A stretch of DNA of 13,688 nt from Dysgonamonadaceae bacterium. Lineage in GTDB: Bacteria; Bacteroidota; Bacteroidia; Bacteroidales; Azobacteroidaceae. The stretch lies in NCBI GenBank assembly GCA_031255425.1, contig JAIRSN010000121.1, positions 1-13,688 of the forward strand, in the 5' to 3' direction. Positions 13,428-13,688 of the stretch are shown here, in pieces; position 1 is the first letter of the stretch; the number at the start of each line of letters is the position of its first letter. A program made the position numbers and the translations under genes. A model generated the notes under the pieces. The model was not told the origin of the DNA. It did no database searches and saw nothing but the letters and a program-made list of their open reading frames with translations.

Positions 13428-13688
13428 ATGCCGCTGCCGAGTTCCGGGCGACCCGGAACTCGTCCCGGAGTACTCATTCACGATTTCCGGGTACCCGGAA
13501 AACGTCCCGGCGTACTCATTTGCGATTTCCGGATACCCGGAAAACGTCCCGGCGTTAACATTTGCGATTTCCGGGTCACCGGAAAACGTTCCGGCGTTAA
13601 CATTTACGATTTCCGGGTCACCGGAAAACGTCCCGGAGTACTCATTTACGATTTCCGGGTACCCGGAAAACGTCCCGGCGTTAACATT
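13428..13688 (+). CDS. Possible tandem-repeat protein, truncated at window end (doubtful)
   Basis: An ATG at 13428, directly preceded by GGAG, opens a frame that runs through the whole 42-bp array to the window edge (87 codons). After a 13-residue lead (MPLPSSGRPGTRP) it reads as 14-residue repeats of the type GVLIYDFRVPGKRP, varying at positions 3 (L or N), 5 (Y, C or H), 9 (V or I), 10 (P or T) and 14. No signal peptide, membrane segment or known domain is seen. At least one other frame is also open, and unit-to-unit changes are often amino-acid-changing rather than third-position. It may therefore be non-coding repeat DNA that happens to be open because 42 is a multiple of 3. Confidence 0.3.
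   Translation, partial: MPLPSSGRPGTRPGVLIHDFRVPGKRPGVLICDFRIPGKRPGVNICDFRVTGKRSGVNIYDFRVTGKRPGVLIYDFRVPGKRPGVNI
13439..13688 (+). repeat. 42-bp palindromic tandem repeat array (right copy, runs off window)
   Basis: Five complete 42-base units start at 13467, 13509, 13551, 13593 and 13635, with a leading partial hairpin at 13439-13461 (GAGTTCCGGG, CGA, CCCGGAACTC) and a cut unit at 13677. Each unit has a short palindromic block (AGTACT or GTTAAC), then CATT plus a short linker, then TTTCCGG/CCGGAAA arms with a variable four-base centre (GTAC, ATAC or GTCA), then AACGT(C/T)CC. Units at 13467 and 13635 contain the 18-base palindrome TTTCCGGGTACCCGGAAA. There are no unique spacers, so it is not a CRISPR array. 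The related array at 1-125 has the same period and orientation. Confidence 0.93.

Noticed and set aside
13439..13688. CRISPR array
   Set aside because: The whole 42-base unit is conserved from copy to copy; there are no unique spacers, and no cas genes are in the window.

Overview
The window looks like a chromosomal segment from a member of the order Bacteroidales (phylum Bacteroidota). Two things point there. The protein set is typical of the group: a DUF2723 membrane protein of about 1,100 residues, the NodB deacetylase / small SAM-methyltransferase / PduO-type ATR / acidic 73-residue protein string, Tex, and an NADP-type GdhA. The regulatory signals also fit: several gene starts carry a TAnnTTTG box, in places with a TTG or TTTG about 19-22 bases upstream, which is the Bacteroides sigma-ABfr promoter pattern, and Shine-Dalgarno sequences are weak or absent. 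Genus and species cannot be told from the sequence.

Layout, left to right. Positions 1-405 are mostly repeats: a degenerate 42-bp-period hairpin array (1-125), three ATTAACAATT copies, a composite dispersed repeat, and small hairpins with T-rich tails. On the minus strand at 406-1786 is a two-gene operon, a LolD-type ABC ATPase followed by a membrane-anchored helix-hairpin-helix protein. On the minus strand at 1995-3729 is an A+T-rich two-gene cassette: an OLD/AAA_15-like ATPase overlapping by 11 bases a small protein with a PD-(D/E)XK-type nuclease signature. A perfect 17-bp direct repeat (1961-1977 and 3818-3834) brackets the cassette. On the plus strand at 3950-9442 is a five-gene run: DUF2723 putative glycosyltransferase, NodB-type deacetylase, methyltransferase-like protein, cob(I)alamin adenosyltransferase and the 73-residue acidic protein, closed by a strong terminator at 9488-9523. 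On the minus strand are tex (9574-11700) and gdhA (11801-13141), with a terminator between them. Positions 13205-13688 are again repeats, ending in a regular 42-bp palindromic array that runs off the window.

The housekeeping genes are ordinary for this group. The exception is the ATPase-nuclease cassette, which resembles two-gene anti-phage modules (an SMC/OLD-like sensor ATPase plus a nuclease effector). It appears to have been inserted between the promoters of two divergent core genes without damaging either. Its defence role is inferred from domains and context; I cannot match it to a named system. The second unusual element is the 42-bp array at both ends of the window. Its hairpin stems change in both arms together, and it also stays open as a 14-residue peptide repeat.
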